A stretch of DNA of 64,000 nt from Alisma plantago-aquatica (taxonomy: Eukaryota; Streptophyta; Magnoliopsida; Alismatales; Alismataceae): the NCBI GenBank assembly GCA_963693085.1, contig OY856413.1:545445379-545509378 (forward strand), written 5' to 3'. Positions 60,310 to 64,000 of the stretch are shown here, piece after piece. The number at the start of each line of letters is the position of its first letter. The stretch's first letter is position 1. The notes beneath the pieces are model-generated. The model was given only the letters and a program-made list of their open reading frames with translations. It was not told where the DNA came from and did no database searches. The translations under genes and the position numbers were made by a program.

Positions 60310-62356
60310 GAGTTCCTCTTTGTGCCTCCTCACAAGGCTACTCGTGGACTAGAGGAGCTTGTCGGTGACGTTGTGATGGAAGTGAGTAGGTGGAGGCTCG
60401 TGTAGAGAGTGTGAGTGAGTGGGAGACATGAAGGGTCAGACCAGACCATCCTTCACTGAACATGTTTCCAAGCTCCCTAGGTTTATGGATCCCTTTCCCC
60501 TTCCTCCATCTTCATCGTGGTCACACCCTCACCATTGATTATAGTAGCTTCAAACTAGAGAGGATGTCTTGGGTAATCTGGGCAATGATGACTTAGGGAT
60601 GCTGATTGAATGTAGCCTTAGGATCAGTGGAGACCAAACGGGTAAGGTCTGAGCTTTAGAACCTACCATAGATCCTCCTCTTGCAGTGATGTGTGTACTT
60701 GCATGAACGACAAAAATGGGACTGCGGTGTTCTGCATCATCTCCATAGCGTGAGGGAGAGGGACAAGCAAGCTCGTGTGGTCCAGCCTGAACCGGGTTCA
60801 ATAGCTAGTTAACCCGACAGTTCAATGCAATAACCCTCCAGCTCAGGGTTGACCCAACAGAGGATAGCACACCTCCTAGAGAGATATGTGGCATCATCGG
60901 GGAGCGTAGGGCTGGGAATATAATGTCCCATGTTAATCCTAAAAGGTAATTATTTTAAAATTTTTAGTAAATGTGTATATCTTAGAAATACAATTAAAAT
61001 TATTTCCCTTGGCCAATAAATTCCCCAACAATACCCCTAGACTTAGAAAAATATCCTTTACATTACTAACCCCTTACATCAGGCTTTTGAAGCACAATTA
61101 ATGATTATATTTAATTTAGATGAGAATGCTTCATTTATATGGCATAATTAATATATGATTGACATTAAACTTGAGAAAAATAATCTTGAACCCTAGTTTC
61201 ATATGGAAGCAAAACCCAAGCTCTGATTTGATTATTATGACTAATCATTAGGCCTTTTCTAATTAATGAATAATGACATGCCTATAACCTCATAATAATT
61301 CTAGAAATTAGTAAATGCTTCAGAAAAATATGAAATTTGGACCAGATCCCTAGAATGACCTGCTAATCAGTATAAAAATATCATAGATATGTTTTAGATG
61401 AATAATACCTAGATTTGATCAAAACTCTAAATTGTACCTATATACCATTAATTATTGTGAATCTTCTATTAATGATCATTAATTGTTATTAATCAGGTGA
61501 TGACCAAAGATGGTAGATGGTCTAGGATAAGTTAAGAATCTCTGAACTTAGGTATGTGGATATAAGTATAAGACTAGTTTTGTTGGATGATCTAATTATG
61601 AGTAAATTCTTACATGTAGTTGGATAATTTTGTTGGATGTATATCTAGAAATATTATCTCTTTTCTACCTTAAACACTAAGAACACTAAGAAAAGATAAT
61701 GGAATGTAGTTATTGATGGTTCATTAATATCCCTATTAGAGAAGGAAAGTATTAATGATGACTAGCACCTTCCTAATGGTACAAGGTATGTTGGGAGATC
61801 CCTAACGTTACAAGGTACGTGGGGATAGGGCCCAATAATATATGTTTGTACTAAATCCACCATAGTAATACATGTCCATTAAAATGTGATTAATAAATTG
61901 GGTTTACCTAATTTTCCTCCATAAATAATGCTTTCATTTTTCTTTCTTCTTTTTCAAGTATTTTAAATATGCCAACATAGTATAGTATCTTTCAACCACG
62001 TACCAACTTTATGTTGATTCATTATTTCACGTATGTTTTAGGTTCAAAGCTAGCATGGGAGAAAAGATAGAAAGTCAGTAGTTGTACAGGTTTACCTACT
62101 ACGTTTAGATCATGTTAGCATACATGTTCACAGACTTGTAAAAATTTCTTTTAAATTATGTAATGAAAGTTGTAATAATTCATGTTATAAATGTAAATGT
62201 TGAATGTTGAGAAATGTTATGGTGTATGTTATGGTTGTTTGTTCATGTATGCGTATTATGCTTCTGCAACGCTCTCTAAAACAATTTGCTTAAATTTTTG
62301 GGTTTGTCCTCTCAGGCCTTCTAATTCTCGAGATAGAAGAATCTAAGGACGTTACA
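60310..62356 (+). repeat. solo LTR remainder: block G second copy to LTR end
   Basis: GC-rich block (60310-60900), then AT-rich sequence with the hairpin array (61721-61826), ending GGACGTTACA. Similar in reverse to the LTR at 51025. Confidence 0.85.
61721..61826 (+). repeat. hairpin array in the solo LTR
   Basis: TCATTAATA/TATTAATGA (61721-61729 and 61750-61758), a perfect 9-bp stem, encloses TCCCTATTAGAGAAGGAAAG. ATCCC/GGGAT (61798-61802 and 61822-61826) encloses TAACGTTACAAGGTACGTG. A weaker hairpin between them has the related loop TAATGGTACAAGGTATGTT. Confidence 0.85.
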
Positions 62357-64000
62357 ACTTGCTATTTGAATACATAGTCCCATGGTTTTCATTGAACACA
62401 TTTTCCTAGTTCTCCATAAAATAAGATCTAATGTCATCCATATCTCTTAGTTGTCTATCATTATTCTCTATTAGATTTATTTGGTTTCTACATCTTCTAT
62501 TTTGAAGAGAATCATAAAAGAATTTCAAGTTATTGTCTCCCTACTTCAACCATAGGACTCCAGATTTCTACCGGACAATAGTTTCCTCAGCCACCTTTTC
62601 CAAGAGTGCCTCTTTTTTTTTATCTTGGCCATATCCTATAATAATTCATTTTCAGGGTGTTCATCAGCCTTGTCTTGGGCGTCCAATACCTCTTTTATCC
62701 TATTTATTATAGAGTTTATAAGATCCTCATCTCTTACCCAATTCTAGGTTTGGAGTGCTATCTTGGTATCCCACAACTTGCAACATAGCATTTACATGGG
62801 ACTTCCATTGAAATTCCTACTCCATGTTGCTTTGATAGTTTCCTTGAATCCAAGCATAGTAGCCCAGACATTGAAGTATTTGTTAGGTAGTTTCATTTTT
62901 TCTGAGTGTCCTTCAAGGTAATGCATGTGCATGGTAATCACGGAATATAGTCGCCATAATCTCCACCTAAATTTTTGAATAATCATTCAGGATTTGCATA
63001 GAGTAGAGTTTTTTGTCAATCTTGCTTCTTATGTTTCTAGTCCCTTATTTTTTTTTGTTCCAAATTAAGTAGGATCCTTTAGCAGGCCGCTCCTTAGTCT
63101 AGACACCTCAATCACTTCATTAAAATTTCCATATCTTTCTCAAAAGGGGTAGACGTGCCCCTTGACTGCATTAAAATCCCCGATAACCAATCACATTTTT
63201 TTTGTAGATACAACTTTATGAGACTGAGACCCTACCACAATGTGACTCTTTTGGCTTCTTTGTATTTGGCGTAACTATTGTGATCTCCAATTTTTTATCA
63301 CCAAAGTCCAGAGCAAAGTAGATGAGTTGACATGTTTATAAGAGGGGGCTCATTATGTATTCGTGGTTCTCCCACTGAACTAGGATACACACCTTTTTGT
63401 AGGTTTATGAGTTATCCAACCATTTGTATTGAGGCTAAATTTTGCACATGGCCTTATGATGTTTGCTTCTTGATGTCTTTGCCTCATTAAAAATAGCAAT
63501 GTCGGCATTGGAATTTTCATCTCAGCTTGAAAAGTGTCCCACTTGTCTCAATGATACAAGCGACAAACATTCCAAGCCCAGATTGTTGTAACTTCAACCA
63601 TTGGAAGAGGGTCCTGCCATGTTGCCGGCATGGGCATTGTTTGATTCAAAATTCTCCACCATTAGGAATCTATTGTTTATTATAGAATCATTCCTCCTTT
63701 GGTTTGTGATATTTGATCTTCTTGTGGTCCCCCTATTCTTGGGACTTGATTTTCTCTGAGGCACCTTAAAACCGTCAACAACTACATAGTTATCAATCAC
63801 CTCTGTGTTCTTGAGATTTTGTTGCCTTCTACCTTTCTAATGAACCCAACTGTCATAGATTCCCCCCCCCCTAAGGTTTAGTTGTTTGTGCTACGTCCAA
63901 CTGTATCACCCACATGTTGTTGATGAATCACTCGACTTGCATCACTTGGGTTTTTCTGGAAGTCTCATCTAGTGGGGAGTTTTCATCCACCTAGGTACTA
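62357..64000 (-). pseudogene. LINE (plant L1) ORF1 end, endonuclease and linker, degenerate
   Basis: Minus-strand scraps in order from the right edge: a basic ORF1 tail (SSPKNRGTTRRSNI, ending MAGPSSNG at 63594), an endonuclease region (ADIAIFNEAKT, YKWLDNS, FGDKKLEITIVTPNTKK) and the linker (HSEKMKLPNKYFNVWATMLG, then FKETIKATWSRNFNGSPM, 62930-62792). Then WLK-GDNNLKFFYDSLQNRR and NQINLIENNDRQLRDMDDIR lie near 62560-62440. Many stops. It is interrupted at 62357 by the solo LTR and continues at 55987. Confidence 0.75.

Larger units (their letters stand above)
55993..62356 (+). mobile_element. solo LTR (3.05 kb) carrying a rearranged inverted insertion
   Basis: Starts TGTGATATCC at 55993 and ends GGACGTTACA at 62356, with a perfect ACTTG duplication outside each edge (55988-55992 and 62357-62361). 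It splits one LINE. The LTR itself is block A (55993-56992) plus 60310-62356, together 3047 bp. Between these lie a second copy of block G (56993-57521), an inverted copy of A (57522-58525) and an inverted internal fragment of a LARD-type element (58526-60309). See the separate entries. Confidence 0.85.

Overview
This is nuclear DNA from a flowering plant with a large, repeat-rich genome. The evidence is a mix of plant-type CACTA, chromovirus (Ty3/gypsy), Ty1/copia, plant L1 LINE and hAT-MITE sequence in an AT-rich background, with no intact host gene. I cannot name the species; nothing rules a monocot in or out. All coding sequence found is transposon-derived, except one decayed fragment of an NDR-type AGC protein kinase near 8.1-8.4 kb.

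Layout. (1) 1-4238: the 5' half of a CACTA transposon on the minus strand. It has an uninterrupted 707-codon Tnp2-type transposase frame running off the left edge, a 190-bp foldback, a GC-rich leader, seven subterminal hairpins and a clear CACTACTACAGAAATAGC terminus at 4238. (2) 4521-5415: a minus-strand retroelement-like C-terminus with a zinc knuckle and a restriction-endonuclease-like signature. (3) 5416-9060: mostly unrecognised, containing the kinase fragment. (4) 9080-11340: a degenerate LINE (ORF1 plus endonuclease). (5) 11341-37873: a nest of LTR elements. A 3.17-kb LTR (12205-13103 joined to 35594-37873) is split by a minus-strand Tekay/Del-like chromovirus (13104-35593). One LTR of that chromovirus carries a 753-bp hAT MITE, and the other carries an 8.7-kb non-autonomous element (25891-34587) with 3.17-kb LTRs and no coding sequence. 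(6) 37874-39790: a decayed Ty1/copia pol, then copia-LTR-like and unrecognised sequence to 47.5 kb, with a TA/TG microsatellite. (7) 48120-51024: a better preserved LINE (ORF1 and endonuclease), cut at 51025 by another LTR. (8) 51025-62356: several LTRs of the same loose superfamily, including a solo LTR (55993-62356, target duplication ACTTG) broken up by an inverted 2.8-kb fragment. (9) 62357-64000: a minus-strand LINE whose reverse-transcriptase start lies at 55880-55987, on the other side of that solo LTR.

The most interesting signal is structural. At a similar place (about 0.5-0.75 kb before the LTR 3' end) in several divergent LTR families there is a short array of hairpins. Loops are conserved while stems differ from unit to unit and family to family, yet stay complementary. 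This covariation suggests a selected RNA (or DNA) structure in a non-coding part of these elements. The non-autonomous families also share conserved non-coding internal sequence.
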